Positions 10,780 to 19,476 of a DNA stretch of 64,000 bases are shown in pieces. The notes under the pieces are model-generated. The model was not told the origin of the DNA. It saw only the letters and a list, made by a program, of their open reading frames with translations, and searched no databases. Every line of letters starts with the position of its first letter. Position 1 is the first letter of the stretch. The stretch is taken from NCBI RefSeq assembly GCF_030814695.1, contig NZ_JAUSVL010000001.1:2578227-2642226 (forward strand), written 5' to 3'. The position numbers and the translations under genes were made by a program. The stretch is from Oligosphaera ethanolica. Lineage in GTDB: Bacteria > Verrucomicrobiota > Lentisphaeria > Oligosphaerales > Oligosphaeraceae.

Positions 10780-11817
10780 TCAGGGCGCCTGCAGTTGCCG
10801 GTAAATGTCACTATAACGCCGGGCAATGGCGGCGGCGGCGAAGCGCGCGGCATTTTTACGGCCGGCGGCGACGAGTCTCCGTCGGTAGTCGTCGTCGCCG
10901 ATGACGCGGTCGATGGCGGCGCGGATCGCCGTGGGATTATCCGGATCGACGAGGGCCGCGGCGGCTGCGCCGGCGGTGTCCGGCATGGGCTGCCGGTTGG
11001 AGGTCACTACGGGGCGGCCAGTCGCTTGGGCCTCAATGATCGGCATGCCGAAGCCCTCGGAAAGCGACGGAAACAGCAGTAAATCGCATTGCTGGTACTC
11101 GGCAATGATGTCGCGGTCGCTGAGATTCCACGCATTGCTGTAGTCGATGCGGCGCGCGGCCAGTCGCGCGCGCTGCTCGTCGTTGAGCTGGCCGATGATC
11201 CGCAGCTGGCAGGGCAGCCCCGCCAGCGCGTCGATGCTTCGCAGGAGATTCTTGTTCGCCGTGACATTGAAATGCAGGATGCGCGGGCGGGTCGAGCAGA
11301 AAGGCTTTTCGCAAAAGACGAAATCTTGGCTGAGCGGATCGGGAATGACGACGATTTTGTCCGGTCTGACGCAGCCCAGCGCGAGGAGTTCTCGCTTGGT
11401 TTGTTCCGAGATGCAGGTGACGATATCACAGCGGCGCAGAGGCCAGTCGAACCACAGTTTTTGGACCACGCGGCGGCGCCAGCCGTGCAGTTGCGTGAGC
11501 ATAAGCAGGTCGTGCACGGTCAGGACCACTCGCCGGCCTGGCAAGGCCAGCACGCAGTAATGGACGTCGCCGGTAACATGCACCAGCCGACCGCAGTGGC
11601 GGAGGCACCACAGTAGATTGCGGACGATGTCCGGTAAGCGCCAAGGCCCCGCCGGCACCTGCAGCCAGCGCGTCTGTATAGTCGCCGGCAGCGCGTCGGC
11701 CACGATCTGGAAAACCCGCTCAATGCTGTAAGTGCCTGGACGCCGGCGCAACAACAGGTCAACCGGAATGACGTCTTCCGGCTGCTGCCCGCCGAGTTGC
11801 TCAGTGTCCGAGTGCAT
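10780..11817 (-). CDS. Family 4 (group 1) glycosyltransferase
   Basis: A GT-B fold transferase of 345 residues. The C-terminal half has the family E-x7-E site in SEGFGMPIIEAQATGRPVV, plus ISEQTKREL and the short segment RPRILHFN that begins the nucleotide-sugar domain. The N-terminal acceptor domain includes VVLTVHDLL. It probably acts at the inner face of the cytoplasmic membrane in building a surface glycan with the GT2 and membrane protein encoded after it. The gap to the upstream phosphoesterase-PHP gene is 48 bp. The ribosome site GGGAG is rather far (about 14 bases) from ATG 11817. Confidence 0.9.
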   Translation of the reverse strand: MHSDTEQLGGQQPEDVIPVDLLLRRRPGTYSIERVFQIVADALPATIQTRWLQVPAGPWRLPDIVRNLLWCLRHCGRLVHVTGDVHYCVLALPGRRVVLTVHDLLMLTQLHGWRRRVVQKLWFDWPLRRCDIVTCISEQTKRELLALGCVRPDKIVVIPDPLSQDFVFCEKPFCSTRPRILHFNVTANKNLLRSIDALAGLPCQLRIIGQLNDEQRARLAARRIDYSNAWNLSDRDIIAEYQQCDLLLFPSLSEGFGMPIIEAQATGRPVVTSNRQPMPDTAGAAAAALVDPDNPTAIRAAIDRVIGDDDYRRRLVAAGRKNAARFAAAAIARRYSDIYRQLQAP

Positions 11818-11865
11818 GGTCGTGGTCGTTTCTCCCGCGCCGACGCGGCGCGACCGGCGTTTTGT

Positions 11866-13317
11866 TCAGAGTCGCAGGGCGATATCCTGGAAATCGCCGT
11901 CGTAGCCGATGCTGCGGAGGAAGTCGAAGTGTGGATTGAAGAAGCCGAGTTTGAAGAGGCTGTGGGTATCGCTGCCGAAGCTGATTTTGACTCCGGCGTC
12001 GAGGCATTTGCGGAAGAATTCGGGTGACGGCCGGTTGTGATGGAAGCTCAGTTCGGCGGCCACGTTGTAGCGTTTGAGCATGGCCACCATGGTATCGAAG
12101 GTGTGTGCGGGTTTGCAGCCGACGCCGTCCCAGGTGAAGACCCGGTAGGGATGGGCAATGGCCCGGATGACGCCCGTAGCCATGAGCTTCTCGGCCATGA
12201 ATAGAAACTGGTCGGGAGCCTCCGGGGCCTTCGGGTCGTCGAGAAAATGGATGGAGCCGATGAGGAAATCGAGGTTCTGTCGCAGACGGTCATTGATGAG
12301 CAGCTGGCCATTGTGGTCGATGTCCACTTCCAGGCCGCTGAGGAAGCGCGGATCGCTGGCGACCATGTCCTTGACGTGCTGGAGGTAGGCCTCGCTGCGG
12401 TCGTTTTCCGGCGGGCGGACCGGGCTGCCGCGGAACCAGTCGCGAATGCTCCAGTAGTCGCGCGCGGTGAAAAAGAGATGGCCGGAGTGCTCGGTGACGG
12501 CCACGCGCTCGATATTGAGCATGTCCATCAGCCGGCGCTCGATGGCGACATCGAGATCATCACAGCAGTAGGCGAAGCGGCTGTGAGTGTGGCAGTCATG
12601 CACGGGCTGGTCATGGCGCAGCTTGATCGTGCGGAAGCTGCAGCGGCCGTCGTCAGCCAAGGTCGCCAGCTGGAACGGGTAGGGACTCTCGCAAAGCCCT
12701 GGCACGCCGTGGTAGCTGCAGCCGCCGTCGTGCAGCGTGGGCAGGCCGAGATGGTCGTGGCCCGAGATGCTTAGAGCGATGCCCAGGCGGCGGTACTGCG
12801 CGCAGAGCTCCGCGGCGTTGACGTAGCCACAGCGGCTGTCGCCGGCGCCCGGCGGAAACAAGGGCAGGTGCTGCAGCGCGACCACCCGGCCGCGGAAGTC
12901 CCGGCAGAGGCGCTCCGTGCGCGCGATGTCTGCCGGCAGGCGTTCGGCGTTGTCGCCCGGACGCGTCGGATCCGCAAAGGGAATCACCCGTACGCCCGGC
13001 AGGTCAAGGTGCTCCGGCAGAGGAAATATCTCTGCGAAGGCATCGCGATTCTGGTCGCGATCGCCGGGGATGACGACGTAGGGGCAGGGCAATTTGTCCA
13101 GGATCGCTTTGACGATGCCCAGGGCGCCGCGGGTGTCGCCATCGTCCACCACGACGTCGCCAGCGACGCAGAGCAGGTCAATGCCGCCAGTGATGTTCAC
13201 GTACTCGACAATGCGCTGTAGGAGATAGCGCGCTTCCGGCAACCACGTACAGTGCTGGCGGCCGCTGGCCTGTAGGGCAAAATGGGGATCGGCAACAAGA
13301 GCGATGGTCGTGGGCAT
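11866..13317 (-). CDS. Metallophosphoesterase fused to PHP-family phosphoesterase
   Basis: This 483-residue protein joins two metal-dependent phosphoesterase domains. The N-terminal half is calcineurin-like: LVADPHF near residue 9, AGDVVVDDGD, IPGDRDQ (in place of the usual GNHD), LQHLPLF and ISGHDHLG. The C-terminal half, from about residue 240, is a PHP domain resembling histidinol-phosphatase: DCHTHSRF, VTEHSGHLFF, GLEVDID, IAHPYR and FGSDTHS. ATG 13317 is chosen over an upstream extension because GGAAGAA lies just before it. The gene heads a glycan operon. A joint role such as stepwise dephosphorylation is inference; no substrate is evident. Confidence 0.85.
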   Translation of the reverse strand: MPTTIALVADPHFALQASGRQHCTWLPEARYLLQRIVEYVNITGGIDLLCVAGDVVVDDGDTRGALGIVKAILDKLPCPYVVIPGDRDQNRDAFAEIFPLPEHLDLPGVRVIPFADPTRPGDNAERLPADIARTERLCRDFRGRVVALQHLPLFPPGAGDSRCGYVNAAELCAQYRRLGIALSISGHDHLGLPTLHDGGCSYHGVPGLCESPYPFQLATLADDGRCSFRTIKLRHDQPVHDCHTHSRFAYCCDDLDVAIERRLMDMLNIERVAVTEHSGHLFFTARDYWSIRDWFRGSPVRPPENDRSEAYLQHVKDMVASDPRFLSGLEVDIDHNGQLLINDRLRQNLDFLIGSIHFLDDPKAPEAPDQFLFMAEKLMATGVIRAIAHPYRVFTWDGVGCKPAHTFDTMVAMLKRYNVAAELSFHHNRPSPEFFRKCLDAGVKISFGSDTHSLFKLGFFNPHFDFLRSIGYDGDFQDIALRL

Positions 13318-13380
13318 GGTTCTTCCAAAAACAAAGATGGGTAAACACTGAAAACAGGCCGCCCCGGCGGCTCCGTGCCG

Positions 13381-13577
13381 CGCCGGGGCGGGGCGGAAAG
13401 GCAATGTCTTCTGCCGCCGGGACGGCGGCGCTCCCAGGATGGCTGCTGCCGGGACGGCGGCGCTCCCAGGATGGCTGCCGCCGGGACGGCGGCGCTCCCA
13501 GGATGGCTGCCGCCGGGACGGCGGCGCTCCCAGGATGACTGCCGCCGGGACGGCGGCGCGCCGGGGCGGGGCGGAAA
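13381..13577. repeat. Tandem array of five 32-bp GC-rich units, flanked by direct repeats
   Basis: Five head-to-tail copies start at 13411, 13443, 13475, 13507 and 13539. Each contains the core GCCGGGACGGCGGCGCTCCC followed by AGGATGGCT or a close variant. The core is self-complementary (CCGCCGGGACGGCGG type hairpin). The array is bracketed by an identical 19-bp sequence, CGCCGGGGCGGGGCGGAAA, at 13381-13399 and 13559-13577. The same core is found singly at 26343-26367 (reverse) and three times at 56920-57062. Open frames through it are artefacts. Confidence 0.85.
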
Positions 13578-13603
13578 TGAAGCCATAATATACAGGCGCG
13601 GGC

Positions 13604-13942
13604 CTAAAGAATGCGCGTGGTTTCAGTCGGCCGGGGCACTTTTACCACCAGGATGCGCACAATGCTGGCACTTTCGTTGTACCAGCAATGCGGAATGCGC
13701 GCCGGGCTGTCAATCAGGGTGTCGGGGCCGACCTCCTGTTTCACGTCGCCGATCTCCACAATGCCCGTGCCCTCCAGCACATAGAAAAACACGTCCACCG
13801 GCGTGATGTGGCGCTTCAGCGATTGCCCGGGCTCCAGCGTGATGTGCATCACCTGGGCATGCTCTGTGTCGTACAATTTCCCGACCTGCACTTTGTGCGG
13901 ATTCTCTACGCTCGGGACTTTCTTCGCATGCACTATCTTCAT
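13604..13942 (-). CDS. Small cupin-domain protein
   Basis: A single-domain beta-barrel protein of 112 residues. The cupin core is visible as HITLEPGQSLKRHITPVDVFFYVLEGTGIVEIG (read in two parts: motif 1 H..E..SLKRH and the G-rich turn), followed by PARIPHCWYNES for motif 2. The metal-binding histidines are partly replaced in motif 1, so catalysis is doubtful. Such small cupins often sense or bind ligands. The start at ATG 13942 is set by an AAGGAGG seven bases upstream, which overrules a longer frame from a GTG at 14038. It stands alone between repeat-rich gaps. Confidence 0.8.
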   Translation of the reverse strand: MKIVHAKKVPSVENPHKVQVGKLYDTEHAQVMHITLEPGQSLKRHITPVDVFFYVLEGTGIVEIGDVKQEVGPDTLIDSPARIPHCWYNESASIVRILVVKVPRPTETTRIL

Positions 13943-14082
13943 CGCCGGCCTCCTTGCTCTGAATACCCGAAACTCGACGCGAACCATTTGGCAGCGACCG
14001 TCTGCCCCATGGGGATCGGCCGCGCCCTGAACATACACGGCCGCAACAGGAAACGCAAACCGGGCGAAACGATGGCCTTCTT

Positions 14083-14210
14083 CGCGGACGGATCCGACGG
14101 ATCTGTCTTATTGTCTTGTTTTCGCGGACGGATCGGACGGATCCGACGGATCGGACCGATCCGACGACTAGATCAGTCCGATCAGTCCGATGATCCGTCC
14201 GATGATCTTA
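14083..14210. repeat. GGACGGATC palindromic array, locus 1
   Basis: A stretch made of alternating CGGACGGATC, CGGACCGATC and their complements GATCCGTCCG and GATCAGTCCG, so that many short perfect stems can form. Related arrays are at 26420-26493, 45051-45180 and 56507-56614. This one lies upstream of two divergent genes rather than between 3' ends. Confidence 0.75.
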
Positions 14211-14276
14211 ACTTAATGACTTCCCTGGCGCCAGTTGTTTCAACCAAAACAGCCTTTTGTCATCGCGGTATTTCAT

Positions 14277-14443
14277 CGCCGCGAAGCGGCAGAAGCGCTG
14301 AAAGCGCGAAACATACCCAGCCCAGGGCAAGCACGCTGAAAGCGTGCGCCGCCCTGGGGACAACGCCAACTATGGCCGTGTTCCTCGGCCTCTTTGCCCC
14401 CAGTCGGCGCAGCTGACTGGGGGCAAAGAGGCAATGGAACTCA
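14277..14443 (+). repeat. Covarying multi-hairpin element, copy 2
   Basis: The inverted partner of 8240-8404, about 85-90 percent identical by eye. The order of stems is the same. The inner hairpin reads CACGCTGAAAGCGTG here versus a GCGC-paired version in copy 1. The terminal stem reads CCTCTTTGCCCCC/GGGGGCAAAGAGG here, versus CCCCTTCGGCCCC/GGGGCCGAAGGGG in copy 1. All substitutions preserve pairing. Confidence 0.75.
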
Positions 14444-14799
14444 TTGACTGCTGCAGTATTGCGCGCTGCAACCCATCGTCGAAGCTCTTTTAGCCCGCCC
14501 CTTCAGGGCTCGTTGCGGGTGGGGCCCTTACCCAGGGCGTCGCGCCGCCTTCGGCGTCGCTTGCCCTGGGCTTTCTTAGGTCGCGCCTTCGGCGCTCAAA
14601 ACCTCGGCGAATGGTCAAGCGAACAGTCACAAACCAACTCATCGCCAACCATTGCCAGTACACTAAGTGAAGAGCATTGGTCTGACCCGTCTGATCGGCG
14701 GCCTTATTCGCTGGCTAATCGGGCGGCAAAAGCGGCCCGTGAGGCTGCCGCGCTCCTGCCGCCAGCATGCCGTTATCAGGCAAATAAAGCTGCAACATA

Positions 14800-14827
14800 T
14801 TGCAATATCACATAGTTGTGTTATAGT
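14800..14827 (+). promoter_or_regulatory. Probable promoter of the marR-kamA operon
   Basis: TTGCAA (14800-14805) and TATAGT (14822-14827) are 16 bases apart in an AT-rich stretch. They lie 47 bases before the marR start. GCAACATATTGC at 14792-14803 forms a small inverted repeat across the -35 element and could be an operator for the MarR product; this is inference. Confidence 0.55.
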
Positions 14828-14874
14828 ATTTCGTTCACAAATTATTTCACAACAAATTTTACTGGGAGTTGCTC

Positions 14875-15402
14875 ATGTCAACTGGCATGACTTCTGACGA
14901 CGCGTTTTATGCCGATTGCAGTTTACGGATCTTGCGGGCGATGCGTCGGATCATCCGCGCGGTTGACCTGCATTCCCGTGAGTTATACAGCAGCTTGCAG
15001 ATCACCACGCCGCAGATGGTCTGTTTGTACAGCATAGCGACTGAGCGCGGCATCACGTTGACGCAGCTGGCTCGTCAAGTCAGTCTGAACGCCAGTACGG
15101 TCACGGGCATTGTTGACCGCCTGGAGGCGCGCGGGTTGGTTCGCCGCGAACGCGGCACGCACGATCGGCGGAAGATCACCTTGGAACTCACGGCTGCCGG
15201 CCGGCGTTTTATCGCCGCGGCGCCGCCGCTGTTGCAGGATCGTTTTTCCGAGCGGCTTCGCGCCTTGCCGGAGCTGGAGCAGGTGACCATCGCCTTGTCT
15301 CTGGAACGCGTTGTGGAAATGATGGAGGCCGGGAATATCACGACCTCGCCGCATTTGCTCCTCAATCCCGATGGCAATGCACCAGAAGCACAATCACAAT
15401 GA
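14875..15402 (+). CDS. MarR-family transcriptional regulator
   Basis: A winged-helix DNA-binding protein of 175 residues that probably controls its own operon. The centre carries the MarR recognition helix and wing: LAROVSLN-type LARQVSLNASTVTGIVDRLE followed by GLVRRERGTHDRRKITLELT. ATG 14875 is preferred over the in-frame TTG 14869 because GGGAG (14864-14868) is six bases before it. It lies 45 bp upstream of kamA on the same strand, with a GCCGGC/GCCGGC hairpin (15403-15418) between. The ligand could be lysine, beta-lysine or an osmotic signal, but nothing in the sequence decides this. Confidence 0.88.
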   Translation: MSTGMTSDDAFYADCSLRILRAMRRIIRAVDLHSRELYSSLQITTPQMVCLYSIATERGITLTQLARQVSLNASTVTGIVDRLEARGLVRRERGTHDRRKITLELTAAGRRFIAAAPPLLQDRFSERLRALPELEQVTIALSLERVVEMMEAGNITTSPHLLLNPDGNAPEAQSQ

Positions 15403-15447
15403 GCCGGCTGTGGCCGGCCCGAACGAAACAAGCAGAAAGAAGGGCCG

Positions 15448-16755
15448 ATGACGATTCAAGGAATAAACACAGAAAACACTCAATCACTTGCCAATAACCG
15501 CATTGAAAAATCTAAGTGGCAGGACTGGCGCTGGCAGATGCGCCATTGTGTCCGCGATGTCGGCAGCTTCGAACGGCTGTTGGGCATCAAGCTCGACCAG
15601 GCCGAACGGGACGCCTTCCACCAGACCGTATCGCGCTTCCCGATGTCCATCACCCCCTACTATCTCTCACTGATAGACAAGGACAACCTGGTCAACGACC
15701 CCATCTTCATGCAGAGCTTCCCCAATCATCAGGAGCTCATTATTCACCAGTCGGATATGGCCGACCCCCTTCATGAAGACAAGGACAGCCCGGCGCCCTG
15801 CGTAACTCATCGCTACCCCGACCGCGTGCTCCTCCTCGTCAGCAATACCTGCGCCATGTACTGCCGGCATTGCACCCGCAAACGCCGCGTCGGCGATCTG
15901 GACAGCATCCCCGACAAGGAAACCATTAGTCAGGGCATTGACTACATCCGCCGCACACCGCAAATCCGTGACGTGCTCCTCAGCGGCGGTGACCCTTTCC
16001 TCCTCAGCGACGACTATCTCGACTGGATTCTCACCGAGCTGCGCGCCATCAAGCACGTCGAAGTCATCCGCATCGGCACGCGCACGCCAGTAGTGCTGCC
16101 CCAGCGCATCACTGACGATCTGGTGACCATGCTGAAAAAGCACCACCCGCTGTGGATCAACACCCATTTCAATCACCCCAAAGAACTGACCAAGTCCTCC
16201 TGTCGGGCCCTGGCCAAGCTGGCCGACGGGGGCATCCCGCTGGGCAACCAGTCGGTGCTCCTGGCCGGCGTCAACGACTGCCCGCGCATCATGCGGGTGC
16301 TGGTGCAGAAACTCGTCGCCAATCGTGTGCGGCCTTATTACCTGTACCAGTGTGATCTCTCTGAGGGCCTGGGCCATTTCCGCACGCCGGTGGGCAAGGG
16401 CATCGAGATCCTGGAGAGTCTCATCGGCCACACCAGCGGCTTCTGCGTGCCGACCTACGTCATCGACGCACCGGGCGGCGGCGGCAAAATACCGGTCATG
16501 CCCAACTACCTCATCAGCTGGTCGACCAATAAAGTCGTGCTGCGCAACTACGAAGGCGTCATTACGACCTACCGCGAGCCCGATTCCTACGAACAGGCCT
16601 TCTGCGACCGCAACTGCGCGTCCTGCGATCTGCAGCTGAATCTCGACAGCGCCAATGAACAAGAGCTCCTCGGCGTCGAAATGCTCCTCTCCGATAGCGA
16701 CGAGACCATTTCGCTCATCCCCAAGGGCAATGAGCGCTACGAACGCCGTAACTGA
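15448..16755 (+). CDS. kamA: Lysine 2,3-aminomutase
   Basis: KamA converts L-lysine to L-beta-lysine with SAM, a 4Fe-4S cluster and PLP. The 435-residue product has the radical SAM motif CAMYCRHC at residues 135-142, followed by TRKRRVGD. The PLP lysine is in PGGGGK (Lys347). The C-terminal Cys group CDRNCASC matches the zinc-binding cysteines of the clostridial enzyme. Downstream genes encode a sodium/solute symporter and the acetyltransferase AblB. The expected product of the pathway is therefore N-epsilon-acetyl-beta-lysine, a compatible solute, rather than lysine fermentation, whose other genes are absent. Confidence 0.95.
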   Translation: MTIQGINTENTQSLANNRIEKSKWQDWRWQMRHCVRDVGSFERLLGIKLDQAERDAFHQTVSRFPMSITPYYLSLIDKDNLVNDPIFMQSFPNHQELIIHQSDMADPLHEDKDSPAPCVTHRYPDRVLLLVSNTCAMYCRHCTRKRRVGDLDSIPDKETISQGIDYIRRTPQIRDVLLSGGDPFLLSDDYLDWILTELRAIKHVEVIRIGTRTPVVLPQRITDDLVTMLKKHHPLWINTHFNHPKELTKSSCRALAKLADGGIPLGNQSVLLAGVNDCPRIMRVLVQKLVANRVRPYYLYQCDLSEGLGHFRTPVGKGIEILESLIGHTSGFCVPTYVIDAPGGGGKIPVMPNYLISWSTNKVVLRNYEGVITTYREPDSYEQAFCDRNCASCDLQLNLDSANEQELLGVEMLLSDSDETISLIPKGNERYERRN

Positions 16756-16825
16756 CCCGCAGCCGCGCAACCCCGGCATGCCGCACAACCCCGGCATTTA
16801 CTAGTATCCACCAAGGGAGAGAGTC

Positions 16826-18310
16826 ATGGCGACACTCGATTATGTCATTTTCTGCATGTACCTCATGGGCGTCTTCGGTATCGGCGTCTACCATTTTTTT
16901 CGCAATAAAAGCGCCGAGGACTACTATGTTGGCAGTCGCTCCATCAAAGCGCCCTACGTCGGCCTGTCCATTGTGGCGACCGATGTCGGCGGCGGCTTTT
17001 CCATCGGCTTGGGCGGCGTGGGCTTCCTCATGGGCCTTTCCGGCAGCTGGTTGCTCTTCACTGGCCTTGTCGGCGCCTGGCTCAGCGCGGTATTCATCAT
17101 TCCCCGCATCAAAGCCATCGACGCCGAAAAGGGCATGCTGACCTACCCGGATTTTCTCCGCAACCGCTATGATCACCGCGTGGCGCTGGTGGCTGCGGCC
17201 ATCTCCGGCATTGGCTATCTCGGTTTCACTGCCGCGCAGATGCTCGCCGGCGCCAAACTGGCTTCGGCGACCATCCTGCAAAGCAATCCCTTCGGGATGG
17301 AACCGCAGATGTTCGCGCTGCTGATCATCGCTGTCGTCACCATCGGCTACACCGTGATTGGCGGCCTCAAGGCGGTCATTTACACCGATGCGGTTCAGTG
17401 GGGCGTGCTCCTGGGTGGCCTGCTCTTTGTGATGATCCCCGTCACGGTGTACAAGCTCGGCGGCATGAGCGCCATTTACAACGCCCTGCCTGACGAGTTC
17501 TTCTCGCTTACCAACATCAGCGCTATGACCTTCTTCAATTGGATGATCACCATCGTGCCCATCTGGCTGGTCGCCATGACCCTCTACCAGCGCATGTACG
17601 CGTGCAAAAACACCAAGGAAGCGCAGAAGGCCTGGTATATCGCCGGCGTCTTCGAATATCCCATCATGGCCTTCACCGGCGTCTTCCTCGGCATGTGCGC
17701 GCGTATGGTCTATCCAGAAGCCGATGCCGAAATGGGCCTGCCCATGCTCATCCGCGATATGCTGCCCATTGGCGTCACCAGCATCGTCATTTCGGCGTAT
17801 TTCTCGGCTATCATGTCCACCGCCGACAGCTGTCTCATGGCATCTTCCGGCAATCTTGTCACCGATGTGCTCGAACGCTATGTCTGGAAAAAACTGGACA
17901 TGCGCGCGTCCGTGCGCCTGTCCATGCTGGCAACGCTCGTCATCGGCATCGCCGCCGTGGCTCTCGCCCTGTGGTTCACGACCGTCCTCGACGCCATTCT
18001 CTACGCCTACGGCTTCATGGTTTCGGGACTCTTCGTCCCGACCCTCGGCGCATATTTCTGGCGCCGCGGCACCGCCACCGCCGCTATGATCGCCATGCTC
18101 GCCGGCGGCATCTTCAATCTCCTCCTCGCCAGCAAGCTGTTGCGATTGCCCGAAGTCATCCAGAACATCGGCTTCGACTTCAGCGTCTACGGCATTCTGC
18201 TATCGGCCATCTGCTACGTCGGCGTGTCGCTGATCTGGCCGGAAACGCCGACCGCCGCCGAATGCTGCCCAGACAGCCTGGCGGGCAACGCAAAGGAACC
18301 GACATCATGA
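16826..18310 (+). CDS. Sodium:solute symporter (SSS family)
   Basis: A 494-residue polytopic protein with about 13 hydrophobic helices. It opens with [19 protein letters not shown] and the family segment [14 protein letters not shown]. Family-typical glycine-rich helices ([20 protein letters not shown]) and [26 protein letters not shown], the sodium-site helix 8 with adjacent Ser/Thr, follow. SSS carriers import sugars, amino acids or osmolytes with sodium. Its place between kamA and ablB suggests uptake of lysine or of an osmoprotectant, or retrieval of leaked product; this is inference. GGGAGAG precedes the ATG, and its stop overlaps the ablB start as ATGA. Confidence 0.92.
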   Translation: MATLDYVIFCMYLMGVFGIGVYHFFRNKSAEDYYVGSRSIKAPYVGLSIVATDVGGGFSIGLGGVGFLMGLSGSWLLFTGLVGAWLSAVFIIPRIKAIDAEKGMLTYPDFLRNRYDHRVALVAAAISGIGYLGFTAAQMLAGAKLASATILQSNPFGMEPQMFALLIIAVVTIGYTVIGGLKAVIYTDAVQWGVLLGGLLFVMIPVTVYKLGGMSAIYNALPDEFFSLTNISAMTFFNWMITIVPIWLVAMTLYQRMYACKNTKEAQKAWYIAGVFEYPIMAFTGVFLGMCARMVYPEADAEMGLPMLIRDMLPIGVTSIVISAYFSAIMSTADSCLMASSGNLVTDVLERYVWKKLDMRASVRLSMLATLVIGIAAVALALWFTTVLDAILYAYGFMVSGLFVPTLGAYFWRRGTATAAMIAMLAGGIFNLLLASKLLRLPEVIQNIGFDFSVYGILLSAICYVGVSLIWPETPTAAECCPDSLAGNAKEPTS

Positions 18311-19185
18311 CCGCGATAAATACAATAGACAGCGCCCTGACCACCAGCGACCGCGTGGAAAAACTCGCCGGCGCAACGGTCCAGCACGGCCCGTACAACC
18401 GCCGCGCGTACTTGATGAAGCTCGGAAAAGGCACGCCCCGCAATGTCCTGCCGGCACTGCTCGATCTCTGCAAAAAACAGCGCTACAGCAAGATTTTCGC
18501 AAAGGTCCCCGCTAAACACGAAGAAGCCTTCGGCGAGCTCGGCTTCCAGACCGAGGCGCGCGTGCCGCAGTTCTTCAAAGGCCAGGAAGACGCTGTCTTC
18601 CTAGGGCTCTATCTGGACCCCAAACGCCGGCAGCCCAAAAACGAAGACGCCCTACGGCAGATCCGTCGCCTCGCCCGCGCCAAAACGCCACGCCCGGCGC
18701 CGGCAACGCCACCCGATCTGGTCGTGCGCCGTTGCGCAGCGGCGGACATTCCCGCCATGGCCGCTGTGTACGCCCAGGTCTTCGACACCTATCCGTTCCC
18801 CATTTCCGACCCGGATTTCATCGCTGATACCATGGCATCGCATGTCGTTTATTTTGGCGTCTGGCGCGACGGCGTCCTCCAGGCGCTCTCCTCCGCTGAA
18901 ACGGACCGCGATGACCTCAATGTGGAAATGACCGACTTCGCGACCCTGCCCGAATTCCGCGGCAATGGCTACGCCACGCTGCTCCTGGCAAAGATGGAAG
19001 TCGCCATGCGCAAAGAAGGCATCCGCACGGCCTACACCATCGCCCGCGCGGCATCAGCTGGCATGAATATCACCTTCGCCAGACAGGGCTACCACTACGC
19101 CGGCTGCCTCGTCAATAACACCAATATCTGCGGCGGCATCGAAAGCATGAACGTCTGGCACCGTACCCTCAAAACCGGCGCGTGA
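18307..19185 (+). CDS. ablB: Beta-lysine N6-acetyltransferase
   Basis: AblB transfers acetyl from acetyl-CoA to the epsilon amino group of beta-lysine, giving the osmolyte N-epsilon-acetyl-beta-lysine. The 292-residue product has the AblB N-terminal region ([13 protein letters not shown], then [18 protein letters not shown] and [13 protein letters not shown]). A GNAT domain follows with acetyl-CoA loop [14 protein letters not shown] near residue 215, ending in [17 protein letters not shown]. These phrases are shared with YodP/AblB proteins. The frame is open upstream to 17539, but that part is a shadow of the symporter gene. ATG 18307 overlaps the symporter stop and follows AAGGAA. Confidence 0.93.
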   Translation: MTAINTIDSALTTSDRVEKLAGATVQHGPYNRRAYLMKLGKGTPRNVLPALLDLCKKQRYSKIFAKVPAKHEEAFGELGFQTEARVPQFFKGQEDAVFLGLYLDPKRRQPKNEDALRQIRRLARAKTPRPAPATPPDLVVRRCAAADIPAMAAVYAQVFDTYPFPISDPDFIADTMASHVVYFGVWRDGVLQALSSAETDRDDLNVEMTDFATLPEFRGNGYATLLLAKMEVAMRKEGIRTAYTIARAASAGMNITFARQGYHYAGCLVNNTNICGGIESMNVWHRTLKTGA

Positions 19186-19476
19186 ACCGACGGCATGCCG
19201 CGCCGCACGGCATGCCGCGCCGCACGGCATGCCGTGCGGCTACGGAGATTGCGTCATCGCGTCTTTTTATCGGCGGCGTGACTTGCCGCATCGCGGCAAG
19301 ACATGCCGCCATTCTTTCTTGCCTTTTTCTTCTTCGCGTCTTCGCGTCTTCGCGCCTTCGCGTCTTCGCGTGAGGCAAAAAAGATGGGCGGCCACATAGG
19401 TCCGCCCCTACGCGCCTTCGCGCCTTCGCGTGAGGCAAAAAAGAAGGGCGGCCACACCGGTCCGCGCCTACGGATG
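19186..19476. repeat. Palindromic and TTCGCG-rich gap after ablB
   Basis: Two repeat types fill this gap between convergent genes. At 19190-19239 a 17-bp unit beginning ACGGCATGCCGCG occurs three times. The last makes a 22-bp perfect palindrome (19219-19240) centred on CATG, which could serve as a bidirectional terminator stem. At 19330-19475 runs of TTCGCGTC/TTCGCGCC lead into two copies of a ~60-bp block (CGTGAGGCAAAAAAG...GGGCGGCCAC...GGTCCG) at about 19369-19412 and 19429-19472. No gene is seen. Confidence 0.65.

Larger units (their letters stand above)
13943..14874. other. Repeat-rich 930-bp intergenic region between cupin and marR
   Basis: No gene is supported here. From left to right it contains a GGACGGATC palindrome array (14083-14210), the second covarying hairpin element (14277-14443), a shorter related hairpin copy (14530-14572, CCCAGGGC/GCCCTGGG stem around CGCCTTCGGCG) and the marR promoter region. 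The last 100 bp are clearly more AT-rich than the surroundings, as expected for a promoter. Confidence 0.7.

Noticed and set aside
13381..13577. CRISPR array
   Set aside because: Units follow each other with no unique spacers and there are no cas genes; it is a simple tandem repeat. The same holds for 34345-34568 and 32554-32790.
14600..15447. Lysine riboswitch before kamA
   Set aside because: No L-box-type long helical array with conserved purine-rich junction is visible; the marR gene and short spacer fill the region.
17539..18306. N-terminal extension of AblB
   Set aside because: It is the out-of-frame shadow of the symporter, His/Arg-rich, and AblB begins naturally at 18307 with an ATGA overlap.
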